Source: Rhodovibrionaceae bacterium (GTDB lineage: Bacteria > Pseudomonadota > Alphaproteobacteria > Kiloniellales > DSM-21159). From it: a DNA stretch of 36,284 nt. The DNA is taken from assembly GCA_028285215.1 (NCBI GenBank), contig JANQPZ010000008.1, positions 1 to 36,284 of the forward strand, given 5' to 3'. Under the pieces are notes generated by a model, which searched no databases, was not told the DNA's origin, and worked only from the letters and a program-made list of their open reading frames with translations. The translations under genes were made by a program, and so were the position numbers. Of this stretch, positions 16,887 to 26,726 are shown piece by piece (the first letter of the stretch is position 1; the number at the start of each line of letters is the position of its first letter).

Positions 16887-18326
16887 TCACGGGCATGGAA
16901 TCCAGATCTCGGTCACCACGCCGTGCTGAGTCCGGAACGGGCGTTTGTAGGTACCGCCGAGCGCGCTCGTGCGATCGGCGATGCCGATTTGACCGTAGCT
17001 CGGTGAGACGTCCGGATAATGCGGGCCGGAGCCGTTATCCGTCACGGTGACCGTCAGGCCCTGGCATCTGTCTGCTGGCGCGCAGGTCAGCTCGATCGCA
17101 ATTCGGTTGGCCGCACCGTGTTTGATCGCGTTGAGCACACTCTCTTGTGCGAAGCGATAGATGGAGAGATCGACGAGTTCGCTGAAACTGTCAGGACAGT
17201 CCTTGCCGACGGCCAGCGAAACGCGGGCGTTCGGAGCAATGTCGAGAAAGTTTACCGAAAGATCCGCCAAGGCGTCGGCAAGCGTCGTATCCTTTGTCAG
17301 CATCGGGCGAAGGTCGGACATGACCGACCGGCTTTCGGTCTGCAGCGAGGTGGCGTGGCGGGCCAGAGCCGCCAAGGCGGCTTTCAGGTCCCGCTTGAGC
17401 GCCACGCCGTCCGGCAGTTGCGCCGACAGGTTTCGGGCCTCGTGCAGAGCGGCATTGAGGGCGAAGAAGCAGGGGCCCATGCCATCGTGAAGATCGCTGG
17501 CAATGCGCTGGCGTTCGCTCTCCCTGACGGTGATCAGTCGGCTGAGGAGCTGCCGGTTCTGCTCGCACTCTCTGCCCAGATGGGTGGCGAGGTCGTTGAT
17601 CCCGCTGGCGAGGGCAGCGAACTCCTGTAACTCCTGACTCGGCACGCGCGCGCTCAGGTCGCCTCGGCGGATGCGCCTCAACGTTTCGCTGCAGGCACCG
17701 ATCCGCCGCAGGATCCCGAACACCAGCAGCAGAGACATGGTGAGCGAAGTCGCCCCGGCCACCAGGATCGCCAGGAGAATTTTGCGGAAATCCAACCAGA
17801 CCTCATGGATTTCGTCCCTGGCGTCGCTCGTTAGACGGATCGTACCGATAGCATCTCCGCCTTCGAGAATCGGGAAGTCGACCGAGAGTCGGTCGGCTTC
17901 GATCAATCCAGCGAACCACGCCGGTACCCTTGATGTGGTCGCTCGGGGATGACCCGGCTGCAGCGGGTGCACGCTGCCGTCAGGGTGTAGCAGTACCGCA
18001 GCGACATGCTTGGCCCGATCGACATCCTCTACGAGCTCCGATGCCTCGTTTAGGGGATCGGCGCTGTTGGACAGCAGCTCCTTGCGCGCGTCGATGTAGG
18101 TTTGCGCGAGTCGAAAGGCCTCGGTGGTCTCTTCGTTCGTCGCAAGGCGAGCGTTCAGTATCAGGATAGCGGAAACAGCGCTGCAGAGCAGAAGACTGAG
18201 CCCAACGACGATAAGCGTGGCCAAGACTTTCAGGGACATGTGACGCGACGCGACGCCGGTCACGCCGCCGGTCAGGCTCTGTGCCGCTGCGGGAAACCGG
18301 GTTAGCTCGCAGCCGCGGTCCGTCAT
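16887..18326 (-). CDS. mxaY: sensor histidine kinase (HisKA_3), MxaY-like
   Basis: A membrane sensor kinase of about 479 residues from ATG 18326. A GTG at 18353 and an ATG at 18239 are alternative starts; none has a clear ribosome binding site. A first helix (KVLATLIVVGLSLLLCSAV) and a second (ILLAILVAGATSLTMSLLLV) flank a roughly 120-residue periplasmic sensor region. A HAMP-like linker and the dimerisation/phosphoacceptor motif RIASDLHDGMGP follow, with His about residue 280. The C-terminal ATPase domain contains DNGSGPHYPDVS and GQIGIADRTSALGG. It pairs with the downstream NarL-type regulator. Divergence from mxaF suggests it senses methanol-related cues, as proposed for MxaY. Confidence 0.85.
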   Translation of the reverse strand: MTDRGCELTRFPAAAQSLTGGVTGVASRHMSLKVLATLIVVGLSLLLCSAVSAILILNARLATNEETTEAFRLAQTYIDARKELLSNSADPLNEASELVEDVDRAKHVAAVLLHPDGSVHPLQPGHPRATTSRVPAWFAGLIEADRLSVDFPILEGGDAIGTIRLTSDARDEIHEVWLDFRKILLAILVAGATSLTMSLLLVFGILRRIGACSETLRRIRRGDLSARVPSQELQEFAALASGINDLATHLGRECEQNRQLLSRLITVRESERQRIASDLHDGMGPCFFALNAALHEARNLSAQLPDGVALKRDLKAALAALARHATSLQTESRSVMSDLRPMLTKDTTLADALADLSVNFLDIAPNARVSLAVGKDCPDSFSELVDLSIYRFAQESVLNAIKHGAANRIAIELTCAPADRCQGLTVTVTDNGSGPHYPDVSPSYGQIGIADRTSALGGTYKRPFRTQHGVVTEIWIPCP

Positions 18327-18968
18327 GGCCGATAGCCTGTGGCCGCGTCGCACCGGTGAGGGTGCAAGACTCTTCCGCTGCGAAACGCAGCTCGACTGTC
18401 TGAGAGAAGACCGACCGGCCGCGGGGACTGGACCCGAGTGTTTTGGATCCGATCGCCTTCGTCCCGGACGAGCTCCGCTGCCGAGCGTTTCGAGACTTTG
18501 GCACGTATATGGTTATCCATGACCGCGCTGTCGTCGTATGCGGAGACGACAGAACCGACCGTGATCGCAGCGGTGACCGCTGACGGATCGCGTCGCATGA
18601 CGCCTTCCTCCGAGCCACGTGCCCATTGTTCTTGGTTCGTTGGGCGTTTTGGCCTAACTATTTTAAGTGTAACACAAATTTTTTTCCTCTGTCATTACGA
18701 GACCGGGCGTCTTTTCAAAAATCCGGGGAGTCTTCTTCCCCGAACCGGGCAATTTTCCCTGCACAGATCGGGGCAGGCTCCCAAAGACAGCGGCCGGAAA
18801 GGTGCGCTTAGATATCCGAACCGACGCAACGCGTGAACGACCTTTCGGGCGTCGGCAACAGGCTCCGACCCGACAGCGGGCACGGCGTCAGAGGGTCGCT
18901 TCACACCCGGCCTGGCGCAGCTGCGTTGATGAGAAGTCGGCGGCTACAGGCTATAGGGAACGACGTCC
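18327..18968. promoter_or_regulatory. divergent mxaYX / mxaF regulatory region
   Basis: About 640 bases without a convincing gene; the short open frames here have poor codon use and no family resemblance. An AT-rich patch (18650-18720) contains gtgtaacac (a 4+1+4 palindrome) followed by a T-tract and could hold the promoters. No clear -35/-10 pair for mxaF could be defined by eye. The long leader (roughly 250 bases between the AT-rich patch and mxaF) leaves room for untranslated regulation. A tatagggaac ribosome-binding stretch precedes the mxaF ATG. Confidence 0.5.
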
Positions 18969-20858
18969 ATGAGCATGAGAACAGCTAAACGAATGCCGGC
19001 ACTTACGCTGGCAGCCTTGATTGCGGCGCCGGCACTGGCGGCGAGCCCAGCACTTGCCAACGACACGCTCGTGGAGATGGCGAAGGACCCGCGCAACTGG
19101 GTGATGACCGGCCGCGACTACAGTGCAAACAATTATTCCACGATGGATCAAATCAATAAGGAAAACGTCAGCGAGCTGCGCTCGGCCTGGTCGTTTTCCA
19201 CCGGCGTCTTGCATGGGCACGAAGGTACGCCGTTGGTTATCGGCGATGTGATGTACGTGCACTCGCCGTTTCCCAACACGACCTTCGCATTGGATCTGAA
19301 CGAGCCGGGCAAGATCATCTGGCAGAACAAGCCGAGGCAGGATCCGACTGCGCGCTCGGTTGCCTGCTGCGACGTCGTGAATCGGGGCTTGGCCTACTGG
19401 CCCGGCGACGGCGAGGTCGATCCCTTGATCTTCCGTACCCAGCTCGACGGCCATATCGTGGCGATGGATGCCGCAACCGGCGAGACCCGCTGGGTGATGG
19501 AGAACTCCGATATCAGGGTCGGCTCCACGCTCACCATCGCGCCCTACGTCATCAAGGACAACGTGATTGTCGGCTCCTCGGGCGCCGAGCTGGGCGTGCG
19601 AGGCTACGTCACCGCCTACGACGTCAAGACGGGCGAGCAGCGCTGGCGCGCCTTTGCCACGGGTCCGGACGAGGATATGCGTCTCAGCGCCGACTTCAAC
19701 GCGCCGAACCCGCATTACGGCCAGTGGGATCTGGGCCTCGACACCTGGGAGGGTGATGCCTGGAAGATCGGCGGCGGCACGAACTGGGGCTGGTACGCCT
19801 ACGATCCCGATGAAGATCTGTTCTACTACGGCTCCGGCAACGCCGCGCCCTGGAACGAAACCATGCGCCCCGGTGACAATAAGTGGACGAACTCGATCTG
19901 GGGCCGCGATCCGGACGACGGCATGGCGCGCTTCGCCTACCAGAAGACGCCTCACGACGAGTGGGACTACGCCGGTGTGAACGTGATGATGCTGTCCGAG
20001 CAGGAAGACCGCGACGGCAACATGAGAAAGCTGCTCACGCACCCTGACCGCAACGGGATCGTGTATACATTGGACCGCAGCACCGGGGATCTCGTCTCCG
20101 CCGACAAGCTGGACGACACGGTGAACTGGACGAAGACCGTTCAGCTCGACACCGGCCTGCCGGTCCGCGACCCCGAGTTCGGCACACGCATGGACCACAA
20201 GTCCCGCGACATTTGCCCCTCGGCCATGGGGTATCACAATCAGGGCCACGACTCTTACGATCCGGAACGCCAAGTCTTCCTGATGGGCCTCAACCACATC
20301 TGCATGGACTGGGAGCCCTTCATGCTGCCTTACCGTGCCGGGCAGTTCTTCGTCGGGGCTACCCTTTGGATGTATCCGGGACCGAAGGGCGACCGGCAGA
20401 ACGATCTCGGGCTGGGTCAGGTCAAGGCCTACGACGCCATCACCGGCGAGTTCAAATGGGAGGTCATGGAGCGCTTCTCGGTCTGGGGCGGAACCATGGC
20501 GACGGCCGGCGGGCTGACCTTCTACGGCACGCTGGATGGCTTCCTGAAGGCGCGCGATACCGACACGGGCGAGTTGCTCTGGAAGTATCGTCTGCCCTCC
20601 GGTGCCATCGGCCATCCGATGACCTACGAACACGACGGTACGCAGTATGTCGCCATCTACTACGGTGTCGGCGGTTGGCCGGGCGTCGGTCTGGTCTTCG
20701 ATCTTCAGGACCCGACCGCCGGTCTCGGTTCGGTCGGTGCCTTCAAGCGGCTGCAGGAATACACCCAGATGGGTGGCGGCATCATGGTTTTCTCGCTGGA
20801 TGGAAGAAACCCCTATTCCGATCCCAACGTCGGCGAATACCAGCCGAACGAAGGATAG
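18969..20858 (+). CDS. mxaF: PQQ-dependent methanol dehydrogenase large subunit, Ca2+ type
   Basis: Periplasmic quinoprotein alpha subunit that oxidises methanol to formaldehyde using PQQ and Ca2+. The 629-residue precursor has a Sec signal of about 30 residues ending ALA-ND. The vicinal disulfide pair is C133-C134 ([10 protein letters not shown]). Expected metal/PQQ ligands are E207 (SGAELG), N291 (SGNAAPW) and catalytic D333 in DEWDYAG. Position 335 is Ala, the calcium-type residue; lanthanide XoxF enzymes have Asp there (DFD/DYD). The C-terminal stretch [15 protein letters not shown] and the end DDPNVGEY-like tail are typical of MxaF. It is followed by mxaJGI, confirming the classical two-subunit enzyme. 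Confidence 0.97.
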   Translation: MSMRTAKRMPALTLAALIAAPALAASPALANDTLVEMAKDPRNWVMTGRDYSANNYSTMDQINKENVSELRSAWSFSTGVLHGHEGTPLVIGDVMYVHSPFPNTTFALDLNEPGKIIWQNKPRQDPTARSVACCDVVNRGLAYWPGDGEVDPLIFRTQLDGHIVAMDAATGETRWVMENSDIRVGSTLTIAPYVIKDNVIVGSSGAELGVRGYVTAYDVKTGEQRWRAFATGPDEDMRLSADFNAPNPHYGQWDLGLDTWEGDAWKIGGGTNWGWYAYDPDEDLFYYGSGNAAPWNETMRPGDNKWTNSIWGRDPDDGMARFAYQKTPHDEWDYAGVNVMMLSEQEDRDGNMRKLLTHPDRNGIVYTLDRSTGDLVSADKLDDTVNWTKTVQLDTGLPVRDPEFGTRMDHKSRDICPSAMGYHNQGHDSYDPERQVFLMGLNHICMDWEPFMLPYRAGQFFVGATLWMYPGPKGDRQNDLGLGQVKAYDAITGEFKWEVMERFSVWGGTMATAGGLTFYGTLDGFLKARDTDTGELLWKYRLPSGAIGHPMTYEHDGTQYVAIYYGVGGWPGVGLVFDLQDPTAGLGSVGAFKRLQEYTQMGGGIMVFSLDGRNPYSDPNVGEYQPNEG

Positions 20859-20875
20859 GAGCGTCTAGAGGTCCC

Positions 20876-20911
20876 GCCGGTTCCGTCGCGCTGCGGTGCG
20901 ACGGAACCGGC
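20876..20911 (+). terminator. stable hairpin between mxaF and mxaJ
   Basis: Perfect 14-bp stem (gccggttccgtcgc, 20876-20889, and complement 20898-20911) with an 8-base loop. There is no U-tract after it, so it is more likely an mRNA-stabilising or attenuating hairpin than a full terminator. It would help keep mxaF transcript above that of the downstream genes. Confidence 0.65.
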
Positions 20912-20939
20912 TCCTTCCAGCAGCGAGAGACATGGCACC

Positions 20940-21818
20940 ATGCGCATGATTGAGCTTATGAAGCTCGCCGGCTTGGCCGCGGTGGCGTTCGCGACCGCCG
21001 CCGCGGCTCCGGCGACTGCAGCAGAGACCACGAATGGCGTCAACGCAGACGCAACGGCCGAAGGGCCTCTCAGGGTCTGCTCGTCGACTAAGGACGCACC
21101 CTTCTCCGATGCCGATGCGGCCGGCTTCGAAAACGGTATCGCGGCCATCGTTGCCGAAGCGATGGGGCGCGAACTTGAGTATGTCTGGATCGACAGGGCG
21201 GCGATCTACCTCGTACGTGACGGCATCGACGACGGCATATGCGAGATTGTCATGGGGGTGGATGAAAACGACCCCAGGCTCCTGACGTCGGTGCCCTACT
21301 ACCGCACGTCCTATGTCTTCGTCAGTCGCGAGGATCGCGGTTTCGAGGGCAAGAAGTGGCAGGATGCCGATACCCTTGGCATCGATCGTTTCAGCTACCG
21401 CTTCCATTCGCCGGCCGAAACCATTCTCAAGTACGCCGGCAAGTATGAGAATAACCTGGCCTACAGTCGTTCCCTGATCAACTTCCAGTCGCGCCGCAAC
21501 CAGTACATCAATGTACCGGCCGAACGGGTTGTGGCCGAGGTGGTCGACGGTCACGCCGACGTGGCGATCGCCTTCGCGTCCGCGGTCGCGCGCTATGTGA
21601 CCAACGCCTCCACGCCACTGCGTATGCAAATCATCACCAACGATATCGAGCGGCTCGACGGCAAGATCATTCCCTTGACTTACGCCCAGTCGATCGGTGT
21701 GGCAAAGCGTGCTCCGCATCTTGTCGAGGAGATCAACGCCGCTCTTCGCGAAAGCGCTGCCGAGATCCGGGCCGTTCTTGAAGAAGAGGGTGTTCCCCTC
21801 CTGCCGCTGGAGAGCTGA
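20940..21818 (+). CDS. mxaJ: methanol oxidation protein MxaJ, periplasmic binding protein-like
   Basis: A 292-residue protein with a signal peptide (about residues 1-27) and an SBP-like fold beginning [30 protein letters not shown], typical of MxaJ/XoxJ. It also contains [29 protein letters not shown]. MxaJ is thought to assist assembly or activation of the MxaFI dehydrogenase. Its place between mxaF and the cytochrome cL gene in a classical mxaFJGI order distinguishes it from XoxJ. ATG 20940 overlaps no other gene; the preceding 81 bases hold the hairpin. Confidence 0.94.
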   Translation: MRMIELMKLAGLAAVAFATAAAAPATAAETTNGVNADATAEGPLRVCSSTKDAPFSDADAAGFENGIAAIVAEAMGRELEYVWIDRAAIYLVRDGIDDGICEIVMGVDENDPRLLTSVPYYRTSYVFVSREDRGFEGKKWQDADTLGIDRFSYRFHSPAETILKYAGKYENNLAYSRSLINFQSRRNQYINVPAERVVAEVVDGHADVAIAFASAVARYVTNASTPLRMQIITNDIERLDGKIIPLTYAQSIGVAKRAPHLVEEINAALRESAAEIRAVLEEEGVPLLPLES

Positions 21819-21819
21819 C

Positions 21820-22401
21820 GTGCATTGTTTCTTGTCAAAGATCGACTGGGTCCCGCGGTTTGTGCGCCTGTCCCGCTGCACAGGAGCTCTGCTGCTGCTG
21901 CTCTCCTGCGCCGGCGTTGCCCTCGCGTCTCCAAGGTTCTTTCACACGACCGAGGGCTATCCCCTGGACCTGTCCTACGCAATGGAGGAAGGCAGGGATA
22001 CGGAGGCGGTGAAGACCTTCTTCGAGACCGGCGAAAACATCTACAATGAGAACGAGGAGTTTCTCGAAGAGGCGAAAGAGGTTTATGCGACCATGTGCTC
22101 CGCCTGCCATGGCCGCTACGCGGAGGGCAAGATCGGTCCCGGGCTCAACGACGACTACTGGACCTATCCGCAGAACGAACACGATGTCGGCCTCTTCTCG
22201 ACCATTTACGGGGGAGCTCGCGGACAGATGGGCCCCATGTGGGGAGCCCTGACGCTCGACGAAATGCTGCTCTCCATGGCCTGGATGCGCCACCTCTACA
22301 CAGGTTCGCCGGATACGGCGACCTGGCTGACGGAGGAGAAGCGCAAGGCGTTCCAGCCCTTCCAGTCCGAAACCGCAGAGCAAGACGGCGAGGGGTCCTG
22401 A
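21820..22401 (+). CDS. mxaG: cytochrome cL, electron acceptor of methanol dehydrogenase
   Basis: Periplasmic monoheme cytochrome c that accepts electrons from MxaFI and passes them to other cytochromes c. From GTG 21820 (ggagag 5 bases upstream, inside the mxaJ end) the precursor is 193 residues with a signal peptide ending ALAS. The heme motif is CSACH in [22 protein letters not shown]. The MGPMWGAL segment likely carries the axial Met. The open frame upstream of 21820 overlaps mxaJ and is not coding. Length, motif context and operon position support cytochrome cL. Confidence 0.94.
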   Translation: MHCFLSKIDWVPRFVRLSRCTGALLLLLSCAGVALASPRFFHTTEGYPLDLSYAMEEGRDTEAVKTFFETGENIYNENEEFLEEAKEVYATMCSACHGRYAEGKIGPGLNDDYWTYPQNEHDVGLFSTIYGGARGQMGPMWGALTLDEMLLSMAWMRHLYTGSPDTATWLTEEKRKAFQPFQSETAEQDGEGS

Positions 22402-22462
22402 GACTGTCCGGGCATCCAACGGATCGGACAGATAAAAAGCTGACTAATAAGGAGGAAGCACT

Positions 22463-22759
22463 GTGAAACGGAGCTTAACGATCATGGCCGGCCTGGTTGC
22501 GGGTATCGCCCTCGGCGGCGGCGCCCTGGCCTACGACGGTACGAATTGCCGAGCCCCTGGAAACTGCTGGGAACCGAAGCCCGGCTATCCGGAGACGGTT
22601 GCAGGCACGAAGTACGACCCGCAGCACGATCCGGCCGAACTGAGCAAGCAGGCGGAGTCGCTTGCCGCGATGGACGAGCGAAATGCCATGCGGGTGAAGC
22701 ACTTCAAGGAGACCGGCGAGTTCATCTACGACGTCTCCAAGATCCCGGGCGCCAACTGA
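22463..22759 (+). CDS. mxaI: methanol dehydrogenase small (beta) subunit
   Basis: A 98-residue precursor. The signal peptide ends near ALA-YDG, and the mature protein is about 75 residues beginning YDGTNCRAPGNCWEPKPGYP, the hallmark of MxaI. The C-terminal helix is Lys/Glu-rich (ERNAMRVKHFKETGEFIYDV). It wraps the MxaF subunit in the alpha2beta2 enzyme. It has no counterpart in lanthanide XoxF systems, so its presence confirms a calcium-type dehydrogenase. The start is a GTG at 22463 with an excellent aaggagg ribosome binding site. Confidence 0.97.
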   Translation: MKRSLTIMAGLVAGIALGGGALAYDGTNCRAPGNCWEPKPGYPETVAGTKYDPQHDPAELSKQAESLAAMDERNAMRVKHFKETGEFIYDVSKIPGAN

Positions 22760-22779
22760 GGTCAGTGCTCCAAGGCCGG

Positions 22780-22801
22780 GCGCGCCGCAGCCTCGGCGCG
22801 C
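22780..22801 (+). terminator. GC hairpin between mxaI and mxaR
   Basis: Perfect 8-bp stem gcgcgccg / cggcgcgc with a 6-base loop, no U-tract. It lies between the abundant structural genes (mxaFJGI) and the low-abundance maturation genes (mxaRSACKLD), where partial attenuation would make sense. Confidence 0.5.
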
Positions 22802-22826
22802 GCAGGCCCACCTTCGGGGGCGGACC

Positions 22827-23906
22827 GTGATCGAACCGACACAGAAGCCTTCGTGCAGCGGGGCGGGCAACGACAGGTTCCGACGGCTTGACGACTGGCG
22901 TACCCGGGCACTGGCCGCCGAGGCGGCCATCGGACAGGTGATTATCGGCCAGCAGAGCGTGATTCGGCTGATCCTCACCGCCATCTTCTGCCGCGGTCAT
23001 GTGCTGCTTGAGGGGAATGTCGGCGTCGGCAAGACCACTCTGCTTCGGGCCGTGGCCCGGGCCATTGGCGGGCCTTTCACGCGCGTCGAGGGCACGGTCG
23101 ACATGATGCCGAGCGACTTCCTCTATACGGCCTTCATCGGCGAGGACGGGCGGCCGCGGGTCGAGCCGGGTCCGGTGCTCGAGCATGGTGAAGGGCTGGC
23201 GGTCTTCTTCTTCAACGAAATCAATCGCGCCCGTCCGCAGGTCCACTCCCTGCTGCTCCGCCTGATGGCGGAGCGTCGTGTCAATGCCTTCCAGGCCGAG
23301 CATCACTTCCCCCACCTTCAGGTCTTCGCCGACCGCAATCAGATCGAGCGCGACGAAACCTTCGAACTGCCGGCCGCCGCGCGCGATCGCTTCTTTATGG
23401 AGATCGGGGTCGCGATGCCCGAGGCTCCCGCCGATCGCCGGGCGTTGGCCTTCGACACGCGCTATCATGATGTCGACGCCCTCGTTGCCGAGGTGCCGAC
23501 AGAGACGTTGCCCTACCGAGAGCTCGACGACACCGCCCGTCATATCCAGGAGGCGGTCGCGACCTCCGAGGCGCTGGAGGCTTACGTGTTCGCGCTTTGG
23601 GAAGCGCTGCGCAGGCCGGAGGTGGCCGGGATCGAGATCGAGGGCGTGGATACGGCCCGGTTGATCCGCGGTGGCGCGAGCCCGCGGGGGATCTCAGCAC
23701 TCGTTCGGGCCGCGCGCGCCACCGCCTGGCTGGAGGGCCGCGACATGGTTCTTCCGGAAGACGTACGGGCGGTCTTCGTGCCGGTCATGGTTCACCGCAC
23801 CTTCCTGTCGCCGGTCTACGAAAGCCGGCGCGATGAGATTATGCCGGCGCTGATCGATGCCGTCTTTGCCAGCGTTCCGGCGCCGGCCGCAGAAAACCGG
23901 TCATGA
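22827..23906 (+). CDS. mxaR: MoxR-family AAA+ ATPase MxaR
   Basis: A 359-residue cytoplasmic AAA+ ATPase. The Walker A motif is about residues 62-72 (LLEGNVGVGKTTLL), Walker B at about 125-131 (VFFFNEINRA), and the later RGGASPRGISALVRAARA is typical of MoxR proteins. MoxR ATPases act with von Willebrand (vWA) and DUF58 partners as chaperones; here the partners are MxaS, MxaC and MxaL, and the job is activation and Ca2+ insertion into methanol dehydrogenase. It starts at GTG 22827. The 3' end overlaps mxaS (ATGA). Family and context agree. Confidence 0.94.
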   Translation: MIEPTQKPSCSGAGNDRFRRLDDWRTRALAAEAAIGQVIIGQQSVIRLILTAIFCRGHVLLEGNVGVGKTTLLRAVARAIGGPFTRVEGTVDMMPSDFLYTAFIGEDGRPRVEPGPVLEHGEGLAVFFFNEINRARPQVHSLLLRLMAERRVNAFQAEHHFPHLQVFADRNQIERDETFELPAAARDRFFMEIGVAMPEAPADRRALAFDTRYHDVDALVAEVPTETLPYRELDDTARHIQEAVATSEALEAYVFALWEALRRPEVAGIEIEGVDTARLIRGGASPRGISALVRAARATAWLEGRDMVLPEDVRAVFVPVMVHRTFLSPVYESRRDEIMPALIDAVFASVPAPAAENRS

Positions 23907-24775
23907 CGACGGCTGCCGAGTTCGCGCTGTTCGACGCCATCGCCTACCGTTTGCGTACGCGCGCAACCGGCGGCCGCCCCGGCGCCCATCGCGGCAGTCA
24001 GCGCGGCGCCGGCGCGCGTTTCGCAGACACCGCGCCGTTGCTCATGTATCCCGATCCACGCCGGATCGATCTCCGCCGTTCGCTGCGGGATCCGTTCGGC
24101 ACGCTCCACGTGCGCCGCTTCGAGATGCCTTTGGATGTGACGGTTCATGGGCTGATGGATTTCTCGGCGTCGCTTGCCGTCACAGGGGCCAGCGACCGTC
24201 GGGCGCTGGCCGCCCTGCTCGGCGGTGCACTTGCACATGGGGCGGTCCGTACGGGCGACCGCTTTGCGCTGTCGGTTGCCCGGGGGGAGGGCGCAGCGCC
24301 CCTTTTGCGGCCGCCTCTACGCTTCGCGGGGCTTGCGGCCGAGACGCGGAGCCTTCTCGCGGATCTCGAGCCGGCCGGACAAGGTATTGCAACGCTCGTC
24401 GAGCTCGCGGCCGAAATCCCTATCCGGCGAACGCTTACCTTTCTGGTTTCCGACTTTGAGATGCCGCCTGATGGACTCGCGCGGCTGCTCACAGTGCTCG
24501 AGGGGCATGCGCTCTGGCCCATCTGGCTCCGCGACAGCGGGCTCGATCGCGTGAGCGGACGTTTCGGCCTCTGCGACGTTCTCGATCCGGAGACGGGAGC
24601 GGCGCGTACCTTGCTCATGCGCCCCAGCTACGCGCGCGCCTATGCGCAGGCACGTGCCAAACGCAATGCGGAGATCGCCACGGTCTTTGCCGCCTTTGGC
24701 CGGCGCCCGATCGAGGTTGTCGACCGGATTGACGTGGAGAGCTTTGCGACTGAGCTGGTAACGGAGAGCGCATGA
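23903..24775 (+). CDS. mxaS: DUF58-domain methanol oxidation protein MxaS
   Basis: A 290-residue soluble protein with the DUF58 features YPDPRRIDLRRSL and a vWA-like core (FLVSDFEMP). MxaS is an accessory protein of methanol dehydrogenase biogenesis and works with the MoxR ATPase encoded just upstream. It overlaps both mxaR and mxaA by ATGA, implying tight translational coupling through mxaRSA. The molecular role is inferred from MoxR-DUF58 pairs in general; identity is secured by operon position. Confidence 0.88.
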   Translation: MTTAAEFALFDAIAYRLRTRATGGRPGAHRGSQRGAGARFADTAPLLMYPDPRRIDLRRSLRDPFGTLHVRRFEMPLDVTVHGLMDFSASLAVTGASDRRALAALLGGALAHGAVRTGDRFALSVARGEGAAPLLRPPLRFAGLAAETRSLLADLEPAGQGIATLVELAAEIPIRRTLTFLVSDFEMPPDGLARLLTVLEGHALWPIWLRDSGLDRVSGRFGLCDVLDPETGAARTLLMRPSYARAYAQARAKRNAEIATVFAAFGRRPIEVVDRIDVESFATELVTESA

Positions 24776-25701
24776 GGCAGTTGGCCGGGCTCTTTATCGC
24801 GACGACGTTGCTGGCTGCGCCGCTTCGGCCGGCGGCGGCAGAAACGATGCTCAGCCTATCGGTCCCGCGCGAGCATGCCTACTGGATTGGTGATGTACTG
24901 ACGCACCGTGCGATCCTCGCCCTGCCGGAGGGTTACCAGCTCGATCGCTCCACGCTGCCGCGATCTCGTTCGGTAACCTATTGGCTGGATTTGAAAGACG
25001 TTGCGGTGTCGCCTGTTAAAGGGAGCGACGAACAGGCGCTGGAGATTACGACGCGCTACCAGACTTTCTACGCCCCGCTGGAACCGAAGCGCCGTGAGGT
25101 GCCGGCCTACTTGATCCGCCTGAACGGTCCGGACGGCTTCCGCGATCTCGAGATCCCGGCCTGGAGTTTCGTCACCTCGCCGATCCGGCCGATCCTCGCA
25201 ACTGCCTCGCCCGAGGAGCTGCGGCCCGACGACCGCTATGCCCCTATCGATGCACGGCGCGCGCAGATTGCGACGGTTGTCTCTGCCCTCTTGGGTCTGG
25301 TCGGCCTCCTTGGTCTCGCTTGGCACCAGGCCTGGCCGCCCTTCCATCACCGGGCGGCACGCCCGCTGACGGCGGCCTACCGGCAGGTAAGCCGTGTCGC
25401 ACGGTCTGGGCAGGAGGATCGCCTGCGCCTGGTATGCCTCGCGCTCCACCGCGGTCTCGATGGGGCGTTCAAGCGTCCCCTTCTCGGCGCCGATCTCGAC
25501 AGTTTCCTAGCGGCGCGTTCGGAATTCGTCCCTTTGCAGGCGCCTCTCCAGCGGTTTTTCGCGATATCGGGCGCTCTCTTCTTCGCCGCCCCGAACGCGC
25601 AGGATCAAGCCGCTTCCGACATCGCCCTTTCGGAGGCGCCGATGTTGGAGATCGTCGATCTTGCCAAGCGGCTTGCCGCAGTAGAGCGAGGGCGTCTGTG
25701 A
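24772..25701 (+). CDS. mxaA: methanol dehydrogenase calcium-insertion protein MxaA
   Basis: A 309-residue membrane protein with an N-terminal signal sequence (about residues 1-23), a periplasmic domain, and one membrane helix near residues 166-184 followed by a cytoplasmic tail. MxaA, with MxaK and MxaL, is known from Methylobacterium genetics to be needed to place Ca2+ in methanol dehydrogenase. Primary sequence conservation is low, so the call relies on topology, size and its position between mxaS and mxaC. Its stop codon shares one base with the mxaC start. Confidence 0.87.
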   Translation: MRQLAGLFIATTLLAAPLRPAAAETMLSLSVPREHAYWIGDVLTHRAILALPEGYQLDRSTLPRSRSVTYWLDLKDVAVSPVKGSDEQALEITTRYQTFYAPLEPKRREVPAYLIRLNGPDGFRDLEIPAWSFVTSPIRPILATASPEELRPDDRYAPIDARRAQIATVVSALLGLVGLLGLAWHQAWPPFHHRAARPLTAAYRQVSRVARSGQEDRLRLVCLALHRGLDGAFKRPLLGADLDSFLAARSEFVPLQAPLQRFFAISGALFFAAPNAQDQAASDIALSEAPMLEIVDLAKRLAAVERGRL

Positions 25702-26726
25702 TGCTGGCTTTCGATCGCCCCTGGTTGCTTGCGCTCTTGCTCTGCGCCGTGATTCCCTTCGTTGTGCGGATGCTGCGGAGCTCCGGCCATCCTCGGCTGG
25801 AGACCACGCCCACGGATCCCCTATCCCTCTCAGTGGACTGGGGATTGAAGCTGACGGGCGCGGCGGCGATCGTCGCTCTCGTGCTCGGTCTGGCCGGTCT
25901 GCACCGCCCCGGCGGAACTCTGGAACGCACGGGGCAGGGCGCGCACCTTGTGCTGCTGATCGACCGCTCTGCAAGCATGGACAATACCTTTGCGAACCGC
26001 CGGCCCGATGGCGAGGAGGAATCGAAGGCTGCTGCGGCGCGCCGCCTTCTGCTCGATTTTCTGGAGACTCGTTTACAGGATCGCATCGCCGTAGCCGCCT
26101 TCTCGACTTCTCCGATGCTGTTTCTCCCGATGACGAACCGGCGTGAGGCAATGCGCGGCGCCGTTTCCGGCATCGCCGAGCCGGGACTTTCCCAGACCGA
26201 CGTCGGGCGCGGGCTCGCCATGGCCTTCTCGCTGTTCGAGGAGGAATCCGGAACCGCTTCGCGCGCGCTGCTGCTGGTCTCCGACGGTGCTGGCGTCATT
26301 GCTCCGGATGTGCAGGAGTTCCTGCGCGCCGAAGCTGCGCGGAAAGCGTCGAATCTCTACTGGTTGTATCTGCGCAGCGAGGGATCCAAGGGGATCTTCG
26401 AGCCGCCGGCTCCGAACGAGATCGACAGCCCGCAGCTCCGTCCCGAGCGGCACCTGCATCTCTTCCTGCAACGTCTCGGCGTGCCCTACCGCGCCTTCGA
26501 GGCGGAGAATCCCGAGGCGGTGGCCGAGGCCATCGAAGAAATCGGCACGCTCGAGCGCCGCCCCCTGATCTATCGCGAACGCCTGCCGCGTCGCGACCTT
26601 GACGCTCTGGCCTATGGCGCGGCGGCGCTCTTCCTTGCTGTGCTGAGCTTCGCGCGGCTGATCGAACGGCCCTTGGCCGCAAAGGTACCAAGGCCGATGA
26701 TTGCGGGGCCTGGAGGCCGGCGATAA
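25701..26726 (+). CDS. mxaC: von Willebrand factor A domain protein MxaC
   Basis: A 341-residue protein from ATG 25701, which overlaps the mxaA stop (TGATG); the longer open frame upstream is mxaA in another frame. Two N-terminal membrane helices (about residues 9-24 and 51-66) precede a vWA domain whose metal-site motif DRSAS is at residues 88-92. A C-terminal helix (ALAYGAAALFLAVLSFARL) completes a BatA/MxaC-type topology. The protein belongs to the methanol dehydrogenase maturation set. It overlaps mxaK by one base (TAATG). Confidence 0.9.
   Translation: MLAFDRPWLLALLLCAVIPFVVRMLRSSGHPRLETTPTDPLSLSVDWGLKLTGAAAIVALVLGLAGLHRPGGTLERTGQGAHLVLLIDRSASMDNTFANRRPDGEEESKAAAARRLLLDFLETRLQDRIAVAAFSTSPMLFLPMTNRREAMRGAVSGIAEPGLSQTDVGRGLAMAFSLFEEESGTASRALLLVSDGAGVIAPDVQEFLRAEAARKASNLYWLYLRSEGSKGIFEPPAPNEIDSPQLRPERHLHLFLQRLGVPYRAFEAENPEAVAEAIEEIGTLERRPLIYRERLPRRDLDALAYGAAALFLAVLSFARLIERPLAAKVPRPMIAGPGGRR

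Noticed and set aside
18438-18836. Possible small gene in the mxaY-mxaF intergenic region (an mxaZ candidate)
   Set aside because: The translation spans the AT-rich promoter-like patch, has no ribosome binding site and resembles nothing recognisable.
18969-20858. Lanthanide-type XoxF identity for the PQQ dehydrogenase
   Set aside because: The residue two after the catalytic Asp is Ala (DYA), not Asp, and mxaI and the mxaRSACKLD genes follow, so it is MxaF.
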